This document shows positions 1-17,607 of a stretch of 64,000 bases of DNA, in pieces. Position 1 is the stretch's first letter. Every line of letters starts with the position of its first letter. This stretch comes from Hyperoplus lanceolatus (lineage: Eukaryota; Chordata; Actinopteri; Uranoscopiformes; Ammodytidae). The notes under the pieces were generated by a model, which saw only the letters and a program-made list of their open reading frames with translations, ran no database searches and was not told the origin of the DNA. The translations under genes and the position numbers were made by a program. Location: assembly GCA_026929865.2 (NCBI GenBank), contig CM049410.1:23616501-23680500 (forward strand), in the 5' to 3' direction.

Positions 1-3149
<3,149 letters not shown>

Positions 3150-3328
3150 GAGGGGATCATCGCTCAGGGACTGGTGTGCAGTGGGGCCGCACCCCTGGAG
3201 CAGTTTTTTGAGGCGAAGGGTCTCACTCAAGGACACAACAACCATGACTCAAGTGGCTGGGCGGGAATCGAACCGCTGACACTTCGATCATTGCCCAACC
3301 CGCTCTACCATCTGAGCCACAGTCGCCG
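3150..3328 (-). mobile_element. tRNA-derived SINE, minus strand
   Basis: Read on the minus strand from about 3328, the sequence begins ggcgactgtggctcagatgg, which holds a polymerase III A-box-like segment (tggctcagatgg). About 35 bases further on is a B-box-like ggttcgattcc. A body with the block tgtccttgagtgagaccc follows, which resembles the ttgggcaagacac block of teleost SINEs. It shares this head with the better preserved element at 60099-60371. No clean poly-A tail or target duplication was seen, so the 3' limit is approximate. Confidence 0.75.
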
Positions 3329-3691
3329 CAATATACTGTATATACAAGGTTTTTGAAGGGTTAAAGCACTACAAAGACAGATGTTCTCATGAGAACCATG
3401 GCGGTAAGTGCTTAAATAACCTCATGGAACTTTCGTTTGGGAGCCCGCTTCTGCCTGTGGGACATTCTTTGATACACAGCTAATCCAAGCTTGACATTTA
3501 GCCTGAGAGGCTAGTTGGGAGGCTTAAGTTACCATGGCTATAAGGCGTGGATTCATTTAAGCAACGTTGATGGAACGCAACTCTGACTAAATTAGGTCTG
3601 TCTTTTCCAAATGAGCTCGGCTTTTCCTTGATCCTGATAATGGAATAGCCCCTGGTGACTACACACCTCTCTAAGCGTGGAGTCAAGTATT

Positions 3692-3836
3692 CTGGAGAAT
3701 GCTTGTTGTCAAAATATCAAAATATCTCATCTACCTGTCCATAGAGTGTGTGCTCCCAGAGTAAATCCAGTGTTAACACACAGCCTTGGTTCTGTAAACT
3801 GGTATGTGGCTATATATGGTGGGCCCCCTTTGGTGA
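3692..3836 (+). repeat. Dispersed repeat A, copy 1
   Basis: This segment resembles 37841-38010 and 43849-44018 in the same orientation. Shared words in the same order are tgttgtcaaaat, a gtgtgYgc block, gttaa.acacagcc, ctctgtaaa or ctgtaaactgg, and a closing gtgggccccctt. It is most likely a non-autonomous element or part of a larger repeat. The class is not recognised. Confidence 0.6.
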
Positions 3837-4453
3837 CATACCAGCTCCAATGGTCAGTGGACTAATCAATCCGCTGTTAAAGGAATTATTTTATTAAACA
3901 ACCCAAGTGTTTCAATAAAGAGTATCTGAGTCAGGCCTTCTTGAAAGGGGAGTCTCTCTACCCCTTTCTGCAAGGACATTCACAGTACCTCTCTTGTGAG
4001 GTCAAACAAGGTTCATAGGAAAACAGTAGATGAATGTTTTACAGTACAATGTTATAATATATATAAGGAACAAAGTTTTGTTAACACCACCCATTAGAGA
4101 TAGTTTTTAAATGTTGGTTTCAATGTGGCACTAAGAAGTTGGGCCTTTATGTGAAATTCAATTAACCACTATCAAGCACTTTACATTGAAACTGATGAGC
4201 ATGTTTGACTATAATTCAATATTAATGCAAAAAGAGAAAGGTTGTGAGAGATATCCCTGGTGATACATGTGCATTTCTCTTCCTTCAGCCTATCTGCATC
4301 TGAAGCTCAAGTGTAATCATGCCATCAGTTCTGAAGCACCATGTTCCTGACAGCTCATTTCCCCATTGGAGCTGACAGTGATGGATGGTGCTGCGTGTTG
4401 CTCTGTGTAAGTAGTATGTGAGTACACATGAGTGTTTAAGTGCATGCATGCAA

Positions 4454-4580
<127 letters not shown>

Positions 4581-5025
4581 ATGAGGCTGCAGCCTGCTAA
4601 GGGTTATCACTGCATGATGTCTTGGGGGCAAACAGTCAGCTAATAAGTCCCCCGGTGAAGGAAACAAAGGAAGACAGAGAGCTAGATAAAGTTGGGAGCA
4701 GAGTTTTAACAACCCTTTATTGAGCAATTAAAAAAGTTTCAGTTTTTAGTCCAAAATGACACCTTGCAACAATTTACTACAAGCAACCCCACTGCAATTT
4801 ACACAGAATACAACTTAACCTGCAGTTATATATACAGTAGGGGAAGGTGGGGTGATTTGTGCAACTTTTTACTCAAAGTGATTTTAAAGTGAGGCCTTGA
4901 CAGTTATGTCTCCAACTCAAATATGTACATATATTTCAGGATGTTGTGCATCCCTGGCAATAAAAACTTTGGATCTGGAATAAACTGTTTAAGAAATATA
5001 GCTTTCGGAAAAAAAGTTGTCTTGT

Positions 5026-5061
5026 CGCACAAATCACCCCACGTAGTGGGTGATTTGTGCG
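5026..5061. repeat. Hairpin-forming inverted motif inside element 1
   Basis: Arms of 14 bp (cgcacaaatcaccc and its exact reverse complement) are separated by an 8-base loop. The arms are internal copies of the element's own subterminal sequence arranged head to head, so this may be a protein-binding site of the element rather than a random palindrome. Confidence 0.85.
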
Positions 5062-5224
5062 TCATTGTGTCACAATGACAAAGTCACCATCATCATCTTT
5101 CTGGCCATCTGAACTCTCATCAGTGGTGTCGTTAAGTGGAATTGAGATGTCACTCTCTCCTGAGCTACTGTAGACTATCACTTTCTTTTGGTGACCAGCG
5201 TATACAGCCATGCCACAGCACAAC

Positions 5225-5562
5225 TCTCAGAAATGTACTTTGCACTAGTTGCTCCGTGCTTGTGGAACCAACTGCCACCTGACAAATGTGATTCCCCCTA
5301 CATTTCTGCCTTTAAATCAAGGCTCAAAACCCATATGTACACCCTGGTGTTTCCTCCCCATTAACCTCTGCACTACTTACTTACCTCTGCACTACTATCT
5401 GTGTTTATGTGGATGTATGGGCTTTACGTCTTTTATTTTGGTTATTGTTATTTTACCTTCATTGTTTACCTACTGAATGCACTATGTACAGCACTTTGGA
5501 CAGTGCAAACTGTCATAAATGTGCTTTTATAAATACATTTTACTTACTTACTTACTTACTTA
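5225..5562 (+). mobile_element. 5'-truncated LINE 3' end with (ACTT)n tail
   Basis: The stretch around 5258-5340 reads as a decayed reverse-transcriptase C-terminus with the signature of a short LWNxLP-like block followed by a FKSRLKTH-like block, typical of L2/Rex1-type non-LTR elements. An AT-rich 3' UTR with a cagcactttggacagtg block follows, then an (ACTT)n tail at about 5538-5562. Clade assignment is by resemblance only. Confidence 0.65.
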
Positions 5563-5976
5563 TAACTCACCCAGGCCCTTGCGCACAAATCACCCCATCC
5601 CCAGAATTTTGGATAATAGGCATGATGCAGCAATTTAGGGTTGACATTGTGCTAACTATATAGACTCAAAGTGTAGCATACCAAAGCACTAAAACATGTG
5701 TCAAATGTTTTCAAACGTGTCTATAATTGTTCAGACACAATAATCAAAAAACCTTGATCATGGAAATTTTACTTTGAAAGGCAAAACACAGTTTTTTGAG
5801 CTTAAATGTGCTTATATCTTATTCCTTGTGTCTCCCTTCTTTACAGGATGAGTCAAATGGATGGCTCTTCTTAAATATGTGGTCACATTTCCAATTTCTT
5901 CCACGGTTTTCTAGAAACAAGGGGTTTTGCAACTTCCAAAATGCACAAATCACCCCACCTTCCCCTATATACAGTA

Positions 5977-6770
5977 GGCTATGCGTATTACAATCAATGC
6001 AGGGATCAGGTTTTAATGTTATTAGGTTTCCGTGTGTCATTTTAAATAAAGATTTCAATGTTTATCAATTTTATCAGAATATGTAAAGCCCTTTCCAATG
6101 TATGTTATGCATATTGTTAATATTACTATGTGTTGCTTTTATAAACTGCCTATGTGTATCTTTATTGATACATCACTGGATAACATATTTAAAATGTACA
6201 ATACACACAACTCTTTATATTTAATAAAGAACATAACATTTTGGATACATTTCTTGATATATGCTATTAGAACCTGTCCCCATAACAGAAGTAGAATTCT
6301 AAAGCAAAAAATAAACTGTAGGAAAACTGCTTGACACTGAGCTCCCTAAAAACAGTCTTCCAGCTGTGCAGAGCCAGCATTTCAACGCGGCTATTCCAAT
6401 TACTCCCATAATTGGCTGTCTTTGCCGAGAGAAAGTGACCATATCTCAGGCTTTTCCTCCGTCAGCTTGACGACTCGTAATTAGAGGAGCGAAAGAGTCG
6501 GTTCCTTCAATTAAACAAGAGTGCAGCAGGAATAAAGAGTTCTCTTTTTAATAAAGTAGAAGACTGAAGGAGCAGCAACACAGAAATAGTATTCGCCTCA
6601 ACTGAACGTAGAACATTAATCAATCGGAATAAACGCTGAATCATGAGTATTGCTAAACATTATTGCAGTATGCATGATGAAAACAGATTGGTGAGTATGA
6701 GCACTATATGTTTGTACTGGTAATTATCATACCTTTACCATATATTGTATAGGTTATTGTTGGTTATTTG
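5977..6770. other. Non-genic stretch, no gene seen
   Basis: AT-rich sequence with short chance frames only. Confidence 0.5.
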
Positions 6771-7071
6771 TCAAAGCTATAGTGTGTAACTTTCCCATAT
6801 AAATGTATATTGTAACATTCAAGCAACAAATGAGTTCCACAAAGCTCTCTCAGTATGGCTGACAAAGGTGCAGAAGCTCAGAAAATACCAAGGGCCCAAG
6901 AATTGTTTCACTACTGCTAGGAAAAAACGCGGACGTACAGAATAATTAAATCCATGCGTGATCACTAAAAGCCTACCTCGTGTGGATGAGCCGACAGTGT
7001 TGTTGTAATTACTCAGAACTCCTCATGGGGGGGCGACAGATGTTACATACTATAGCTTTAATGCAAACTGC
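6771..7071. mobile_element. MITE with ATAGTGTGTAAC-type ends
   Basis: The left end (tcaaagctatagtgtgtaac) is an inverted copy of the right end (gttacatactatagctttaa) with about two mismatches. The right end closes on TTAA; the left end has tcaa, probably a mutated TTAA. The element is about 300 bp with no coding capacity. Confidence 0.7.
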
Positions 7072-7570
7072 ACTCCTGGTAATTATTTAACTCTAGCTGC
7101 TGCTTTAATTGCATCAACACACAAAAGGCCCACTTCTGTCAGCGCTAGTCCTAAATATGGAACTCAACTCAGAACATGAACTGAATTGCTGGAAGTTTTG
7201 ACCCATTTACATTGAGGCTCTGCGGGCAAAGATAGCTCAGAAACAGAGGAAAGCGGCAGGTGGAGCGGTTAATGGCAAGGCGGCTGAGCTGGCACAGGTG
7301 GGTGGAAGCAGGTGAGCCAGGGAGCAAACAGGCAGGTAGCTGTCCCGAGGCACATGGAATAAGTGTTTATTAGTAAAGAGCAGAAACACTAAAAGAATAA
7401 TAGAATGAAACTTGATCAGATTTTGAGCCAGAGGGCAGTTGGTGATGAGTGACTAGGGATTGGGATAGATGAGCGTAGCCAAATTTGATGATGTTAGCCC
7501 CAAGCTGCTGTTTCCATGTTCGGCACCACAACTATTATGTACATACAAGTTTAAGCTTCATATATGTTTG

Positions 7571-7635
7571 TTAAAGCAATAGTGCGTAATTTTTCCATAT
7601 GAATGAATATCGGTAAAGAATTTGCAACAAAAATG
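7571..7635 (+). mobile_element. Solo left end of the same MITE family
   Basis: It begins TTAAAGCAATAGTGCGTAA and runs parallel to the first 65 bases of the element at 6771 (tttccatat, then ttgcaacaaa or aagcaacaaa). No matching right end was found nearby, so it is truncated. Confidence 0.55.
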
Positions 7636-8238
7636 GTGATATTCAGTGTATGTGGTAAACTGATAACAAGATTAAACCGTAGCAGAGGCAAGAACAGCAG
7701 TTCTGTATCAACATGGGCCAGGCAACAATGTTCAGTGAATGGACAGAAGCCATTTAATATAATACTTTAAGTTATTTGAAAAGACCAGTGCTGTTCACAA
7801 TATGAACCATTCTATGAACACAGACTGAATTGAGCTAACTTAACAAACGGATATTCGAATACTCAAATAATTCGGGCCAGCCGTATATATTAGAATATGG
7901 AAGTTCAGATAATCAATGAAGTGGCTCAGTAATATAACAATGATTATTGCCTTATAATATACTTTGGCATATTATGTTGGAATTTCACTTTGTTAATACT
8001 AGAAAAGCAGCCTCACTGTTGAAAAGCAAAAATGATTACCAAATCAATGAAGCTTCTTTTAAAGGTAATTGGTGGTATACTCTGGAGTATACGTATGTAT
8101 GTGTGTGTGTTTGTGTTATAAGTCTGTGCAGACATTGGCTTATCCTTGAGGGATATGACATTTTCTACTACAAACAGCAGCATTGCGCATGGTGAGTCAG
8201 CCTATCAAAAAGCAGAACCCTTTCACCATGTCCACTGA

Positions 8239-8307
8239 AACACACACACATACACACACACACACAGACACACACGCACACACACACCTAAACACATACA
8301 CACACTC
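8239..8307. repeat. Interrupted (CA)n array
   Basis: CA repeats broken by single substitutions (ata, aga, acg), an older and degraded array. Confidence 0.9.
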
Positions 8308-8639
8308 AAAGAAACGACAGATCTCATCACAAATCACAATTTACTTTGAGGTCATTGAAATAGGTTTTTCTTTTCATTTTTGTTTTTTTCTTCCGTATTG
8401 ATTTATCCATTCGTTATTTAACTTTATTCCTATTAAAAGATCCCCTTCTTGTCATGGTGTAAATCACCCGGGATTGAATATGTTATACATCTATTGAGTT
8501 TCTCCTATACATATTTATCATATTGATTCTGATTCTAATACATATTAATCATTTTCAATTACTAATTAATTCCACCCGCTGCAAGTTTTTTAATCCCTGT
8601 GAGGTTAATTTAACTGAAAACAACACTACTCACTTATAT

Positions 8640-8786
8640 TTAAAGATGCCTTACGTAACTTTCTGTTTGTGTTCATTCTTGCATCCCCTTTGGACAAAAG
8701 CGGTAGTGTTTCTACTACGCCAGCTGTAGTTCCTGAAAAATTAGACTGTTTCAGAAATATTTGAAAGTTCCTTGTAGCACCTTTAA
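8640..8786. mobile_element. Short TTAA-bounded MITE, 147 bp
   Basis: TTAAAGATGCC at the left is mirrored by gtagcacctttaa at the right; after reverse complement both read TTAAAGRTGC. Just inside the left end is acgtaact, like the atgtaact of the element at 42651. Confidence 0.55.
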
Positions 8787-8822
8787 CATGTAATGCTTTC
8801 TAGACGCTTATATGGCATAACC

Positions 8823-9860
8823 CAGGGCTGTACAGTGCGACAGTTTTGATCGCATTTGCTACTGAAATTGATGACGTGCGATGATGAATACAAGTCCACT
8901 AGCACTAGTGTGACAGCTTGCTAATGAGCAGATGCTGTCTCTTTGAGACACAGAGGAGAGATGCACAACACTGCGCAACACTAAAGTCAACAGTAGTCGA
9001 CATTAACACTCTCCAAATGCGGTCTAAGGCAAGTAGCCTAAGTTATTGAGTCCACCCTCCACTTTGGCTGGTGAAAGATGTGTGCTCCGGACCTGTACTT
9101 GTGCGGCGATTCCAGCATCTAATACACTTCACCAACGGTAATAACCGGAAGGAGATTACCGCAGTTAAGTTAGCGCGTGTGCAAACAGAACATTTCCTTT
9201 GCGCCTTCACATTAAAAGCCTGTTAATACCCAAACGTGAGTTGACTTTTATTTTGAAGCCAGTAAGAACAGGAAGTTAGTGCTTCACAGCCCTGCAGTGC
9301 ACTAGCTAGAAAGGCAACTCATTCAGCTGCAGAGAAAAGTCAACAGTAGTCTAAAAACAAAGTTTGAAATAAGCCACTGAAGAACAACTTCCAACACATT
9401 CACAACAACCTATTTAATTTATCCTAAATTGTACCAATATGTATAGTTATTTATTTAATAGGCTATGTTTAATGTTTTAAAGTTTGGTTTTAATTAACAG
9501 AAAGACATTTACCAAAAATGTACAAAAAATATATAGATATTAATTTCATGGGGAGAAATTATTCTGAATCAGCAAAAAATTACAATTGGCAGGTTAGATT
9601 TTTTTGTCTAAATTACAATCAGTGCACCCTATTCATTTTTCTACAATTATTTCTGCACACACTAGGATATGATATTAATTGAGAATTTCAAAATAAATCA
9701 AGATGACAGGCTAACATGTCATTAGAGCTAAATGCATGGGTTAAGGTTATGCAAGTTTTCGATCATACTTTGTGTGCTACTGAATTTATTTTTGTGCTAC
9801 TGATTATTTTTGCTTGCTAGCACCAGTGCTACCACCTAAAAAAATAAGCGTACAGCCCTG
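8823..9860. mobile_element. hAT-type non-autonomous DNA transposon, 1.04 kb
   Basis: The left end CAGGGCTGTAC and right end GTACAGCCCTG are perfect 11-bp inverted repeats. The direct repeat gcataaccc flanks both sides (8815-8823 and 9860-9868) and yields an 8-bp target duplication once the one-base overlap is assigned. A CAGGG start and an 8-bp duplication are the hallmarks of the hAT superfamily. Inside, a tttgctactga motif near the left end and repeated tgtgctactga motifs near the right end are likely subterminal repeats. No transposase frame remains. Confidence 0.85.
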
Positions 9861-10674
9861 CATAACCCCTTGTTGTTGCACTTTATGTCAATACTTCTGC
9901 TGTTAACCTCTGTTTTATTAAACTGCAAAGAATATATGATTATGAGTATGGCATGACTATGTTGTTGTTCTGACGGATGTAGTGTGCTGAAGACATATAC
10001 TGTAGGTTACATTATGTCCCATTTTATAAGCCCTGCCTTTTTTCCCCCAGCCTTAAACTGTATAACCAGGGCAACCATTATTCTAATAATAACTTAACCA
10101 TTTGTACTCGGGCCACAGAGGCTGAATTCTGTGTACATGTGTTTGTTGTGTATTGAAAGTGTGTATGTACATCCCATTTGTTGTGATCTTTTAGCTGCCA
10201 CGCATGGTGGAGCAAGGCAATTGAACACTTGCAGCGACAGTCATTCACTCTGCTTGTGGAACCCAAATGTCAGCAGCAAAAGGCTGAGACCTCGAGCTAT
10301 GAAATACTGTAAGCACTGTACGAGTGTCTGGCTGGGGAAATGTCCCCCTCGGACTCGATATGTAGTTATAATTGGCTTGACTTCTGGTTCATTACAGACG
10401 GATACAGGAAAGAAACAGAAGAAGAATTCAGATCAGAATTCAGTTTGCAGTTCACACACTGTCGTCCCTCGTGTCGAATCATGGTTTGGGACACGGGTCG
10501 GCAACTGGCGGGCCGGAAGTAATATCTGGCCAGCTAGATTATTCTGTAAAAAAAAAAAGGTATAATTATTATAACGCATCAGCATTCCTCATGCTCTGCC
10601 TATATAATCACTCCATCTCAATCCAGCCTCCCCTCCATCTCTCTACCTCGATCCCAATGTCCTTTCCTGCTGCG

Positions 10675-10675
<1 letters not shown>

Positions 10676-10723
<48 letters not shown>

Positions 10724-10764
10724 CACTCACACACACATATACATACACACACACACACACACAC
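10676..10764. repeat. (CA)n array, two blocks
   Basis: A pure block at about 10676-10720 is followed by an interrupted block to about 10764. Confidence 0.95.
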
Positions 10765-10900
10765 GCTCACAGAGCCCTCTCTCTGTGGTGAACTAGCCGC
10801 TATTGATTGAATCTGAGGAGATGTCTGAGGAGGAGAGTACTGTTCAGGGCAGGGGGAATAGACTATCCTCAGCTCTCAGCTAATAGATAGCACAGATTGC

Positions 10901-11039
<139 letters not shown>

Positions 11040-11570
11040 GTACACATATTGCCGTGGTGCAAGCTGTTAAGAAGAGAAGCCTGTCTTTTCACAGGCTCCA
11101 TTGACTGAAGCGCAGCATGGAGAGCGCTTGGAGCTTGATGATAGGGCCGATAAGAGCCCTGATGTGGCTGAATGAGCCCCCAGCCGGAGCCCCAGCGAGC
11201 AGGGAAATACAATTTGGTAAATAGTGATGGTTACTTGTGTGAGACAAATAGCCCATTTGGTCAATAATAAAGACAGCTGCCATGCAGGAGGCAAACTGGC
11301 ACGAGTTGGGACAAAGAAGTGGATCAGCCAAAGGAAAGAGAATAGAATTGTGGCAGATATATTAACAAATGTGATGATATAAAAAGGCTGAGGGGTTTCT
11401 GTTGGTACACTGTGTCCATAGAAGGTAAATCCCTATCTCAGGATTTTAAGCAGTATATATAATAGATAAAATCATACAAATAATATTGTACCTGAAATAG
11501 TACTTTAATTATTCATAGTAGAACATTACAATAACATTTATTTAAAAAAACTTGGTGATAAAATGATAAG

Positions 11571-11655
11571 AGGTAACTCAGTAGCTCAGTCTGTATGGGA
11601 CTTGGGTTTGGGAGGGGAGGGACACTGGTTCAAGTCCAGTTACCATTTGATTTTT
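11571..11655 (+). mobile_element. tRNA-like SINE head
   Basis: An A-box-like tagctcagtctg (about 11582-11593) and a B-box-like ggttcaagtcc (about 11627-11638) sit at tRNA-like spacing. The acceptor stem does not pair as in a functional tRNA and no cloverleaf is convincing. A SINE head is therefore more likely than a tRNA gene. The body and tail are not defined. Confidence 0.55.
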
Positions 11656-14377
11656 ATTTGAATGAAACACAATGTAGTTAGTGAGCAGGAGCTAGGTCTG
11701 GGTACATTTATTATAAGAGTGTTTTCTGAACTCTCACTCTTAAGTGCATCAAAACAGTAGTTTTTTTCTTCTGCCAGTATCAGCAGTTTGTATTACTGCA
11801 TTGGCCCGCCATTTAATACCCATCAGCCAGGCTTCTCTCACATTATATTTCTGCTGTTTGTGAAGGAATATACGGAGACCCTGCCCAGCCAGCACTTAGG
11901 AAACCCTGCATAATTTACTTCAAAACAGGAAATGTCATTTGTGATATGAAATGGTGGTGCTCTGAACACAACCACACCAAGCCACATTCACTCCCCTTTA
12001 CATTGAACTGCCCATACAAAATCATAGCTATACCAATGTGCTTATGGTGCAGATAGCCAACAGTTGAATGAAATTTGGTATATTTTATAGCCAAAGATTA
12101 TTATTAAAAATCAATTATTTTCAATATGAGCTAAGCCCCACTTCTGGTATATGTTTCTTTGTTGATCTTGCTTATTTTCAGGATAATGTGTATTTCTGTA
12201 CAAAAAATCATATCAGGCATAAAAGGAGAGCTACACTTAAAAGGAACCAGCAAACACTGAATTGCATTGCACGTCCAGTGTTCGAACCGACTGGCTATTA
12301 ATTCACTATGATGTATGGTAAAGTGGCAGAAATATGACGGTTATGAATTATTGTTAAATATTAAGGCTAATGATTTATTTAATTAGGTTCATCTCTACTT
12401 AAATTGAATGTAAAAAAAAAAAAACAGCTGGCATTTTACTTTGAAGGGGAGCTGTCTGTGTTTCTGGTTTTAGACTTCCTTGTAAAATGTTAAGATAAAT
12501 TATCCTTCATGCACGGACACCCTGTGGCTTACATATTACCATTATATTTTGCCTCATGTTTATGAGGGACTGATTTATTACACTGGACTGCTTAATACCA
12601 TTTATTCAATTGTCACATTTGTTTCATTCTTTCGTCAGTATCCAGTCGCGAAGAGTGTTCTCCTGGATATTCTCTCTATATAATGTCTTCAAATCAATAT
12701 CAACAAAATGCAAGAGGCTCCTCCAGTGCATGTAACCACTAAATCTTTCTGACGTTTTTATGAAGCTCAGCCCGCCATCACACACGCAGCAGCCTTCAAA
12801 TTAATTATTGATTCTAATGATCTTTTCTTTGGTGGCTGGCTGCAAGAGTTTTTTGAATCTTAATAAAGCAGAGAGAAGCAGAAAATGAGCCGCATTCTCA
12901 ATTTCGAGAGAAACTTTAGACAAGAGCCCTGAGGGAAATCCAATGGTAATTTGATTGATTCGTCGGGTTCCTCATTCATGAAACAGATTCCAAACGAACT
13001 CTCTTTTTAAAGTGCGGTAAATCTTTTTTTGTAAATTTGTTTCGGTCTCTCCGGGGCAGCGGTCTACTTCGCGGTGGGGCTATAATCTCAATTAAAAATT
13101 AACTCTTCAAAATGAAGGAGACACAGCTGCACTGAGGTTAGGGCTTACTAAAAAAAAAGTATCAATCCTTCTTTCATTAACGGTGGCCTCATATTTCTCA
13201 ATTAACGTGTTCCCGCCCGCCAAAGCCCTGACGTCGGTATAAGCAGCACACACGCAGAGATTATGAAAAAAATCTGAAGAGGAGATCTTCATACACCGTT
13301 TTCTAAAATGTAATCATGGTAATAGTAGTAGCGGTAATAAGTGCTTTCACTATGGTAGCCTGCAGTTGAAAAAATATTATCTTTGATTTGAAAGTATTGG
13401 GAAGAAACTCTGCTGCCATGCCGTAATAGAGATGCCCCATTATTCAGATGGCTCAATATTATTAATATAACCCATAATTTACATCTGTACATATTGCATA
13501 CACACACACACACACACACACAAATGAATGTTGCGCCGGATCACCTGATCTGGTCTGAATCAAGCCCCAACCTCAGCGATTATTACCAGCATCCAATAAG
13601 GAAGTGACCACAACTGTAGTAACCAGGAAGTGCCACTGGGGGGGGCGGTGCCAAGACCGAGCAGTTTTTCTTTGACTCACTTGTTAGATAGGCTGTTTTC
13701 AAAGTCTTATTAAACCTATTTACAGCCTGGGCCACAAAACCATTTTAGTCTGTATGTTTAGGTCATATCTCCATGACAACACTGAGGGGGGTGAATTTTT
13801 TTGGACCACGCTAGTTTTTATTTAATCGGAGGTTAAACTGTATTGGCGCAATCTCTTGAGTGACAGCTCTCCGCCCGTTGTCCCTCACTTTGCCTCGTTG
13901 GGATACGTCAGCTATCTCCCTCCCCCCGACGTGAGGCAGAGTAAAAACTGCTAGAGAAAACAGAGTAAAAAAAAGCTACTTCCATATTATTTACTATCTA
14001 TGGTCTGAATACAGCCTAAGCTACATTAACCAGTTTGGTTTAATCTCGTAAGCGAGAAACAAAAGAGAGATGAGTTCATGCGTAGGTCAAGTTGTGAAGT
14101 TGAGGATAAATACATTTAAAATCCTAAACTTTGACATGTGTGTCTGAAACAGGAGGACCTGAGGCCTGAGTTCTACTGGCAGATTGACTGTTTTGCACCG
14201 GACCACAGTTTGAAATAAGCAGAAAAGAGAGAAGTTAAGACAACTACCTGTATAAATGAAATGCAGTAGGTACAGTGCTGACGTCATGAGACCTGTATTG
14301 TCACGGCCTGCACTTATTGGTTTTCTTCATTCAGCTCATTCATTGACAATGCCAAGCCCCCCTCCACTCTGCTGAAC
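11656..14377. other. Non-genic stretch, no gene seen
   Basis: AT-rich sequence with a short (CA)n at 13500-13522. Around 13540-14020 a GC-richer segment with GGAAGTG repeats may be a decayed mobile element, but its ends could not be set. Confidence 0.5.
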
Positions 14378-14393
14378 CCACACACACACACAA

Positions 14394-14433
<40 letters not shown>

Positions 14434-14452
14434 CACACACACACACGCACAT

Positions 14453-14530
<78 letters not shown>
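14378..14530. repeat. (CA)n microsatellite, compound
   Basis: CA array with several single-base interruptions in its first half and a pure second half. Confidence 0.97.
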
Positions 14531-14532
<2 letters not shown>

Positions 14533-14771
14533 GTCCTGACCTGCACACACCTGATCCTCATTACTCAGACACTATTAGGATTTCAGCTTTCTGTCCACAC
14601 ACTCAATGCCAGACTGTTCCTGGTCCTCCCTTGCAAGACTCCACAGCAATCACTTTAGGAATGATTCCCTGTTGCCAACTCTGCTGCTTCTTGGTCTGCC
14701 GCCAGGTTCACAGGTGGATATTCCAAACAATTTGAAAACGAGAGAAGAATTGTTGATGGCAAAGCTGTCAG

Positions 14772-17072
<2,301 letters not shown>

Positions 17073-17556
17073 AAGCACATGTTGTGGCTAGAATACTCAT
17101 TTATGGTTCAATTTAAGAAAATAATAATGTTTTGTGTGGTGCTGTGATTGCTGCTGCTCTTTAGCCTTCCAGGAATATAGGAGACAACTTCACATTAACT
17201 ACACAAATTGCATCCGTTGTATATTTAGGTTTTATTAGCTCACTTCAGATTTTTAAGTAATGGACCTTATAATGGAGTCCTGTGATTAGAATAAGAGCAA
17301 GAAGAATATATAGGATCAAAGATAGTAACTCACCTGACACATAAGCAGTGTGTAGCAGCACATACAGTTGCAGCAAGTTTAAAGGATATTGTCCAATAGT
17401 AATAAATGAGAGCTACTAACACAGAGCACGTCCACACAGCAAACAGACAATATGAACATCTCTAAAATAGACTTGAAGTCGCTTATTACGTGCATTGCCT
17501 CTTTCTGCCGTTTTACAAGAGTCAATGGAATAATATTTGTGTATGATGTCATGTTC

Positions 17557-17566
<10 letters not shown>

Positions 17567-17602
<36 letters not shown>
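17567..17602. repeat. (CA)n microsatellite, short
   Basis: Pure CA array of about 36 bp. Confidence 0.95.

Positions 17603-17607
<5 letters not shown>

Larger units (their letters stand above)
4838..5967. mobile_element. 1.13-kb inverted-repeat DNA element, TAGGGGA type (element 1)
   Basis: The ends form a perfect 25-bp inverted repeat starting TAGGGGAAGGTGGGG; the right arm ends at 5967. If the repeat is taken to start at GGGG, an 11-bp direct repeat (tatatacagta) flanks it at 4829-4839 and 5966-5976; a TA duplication is an alternative reading. The subterminal motif GTGATTTGTGC/GCACAAATCAC recurs inside at about 5028-5037, 5050-5060 and 5583-5593. No transposase frame is present, so it is non-autonomous. 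A LINE 3' end lies inside it. It shares end structure with element 2 at 34651-35586. The superfamily is not recognised. Confidence 0.8.

Noticed and set aside
11571-11655. Possible tRNA gene
   Set aside because: Box-like segments are present, but the stems do not form a proper cloverleaf and the D-arm region is too long; a SINE head is the better reading.
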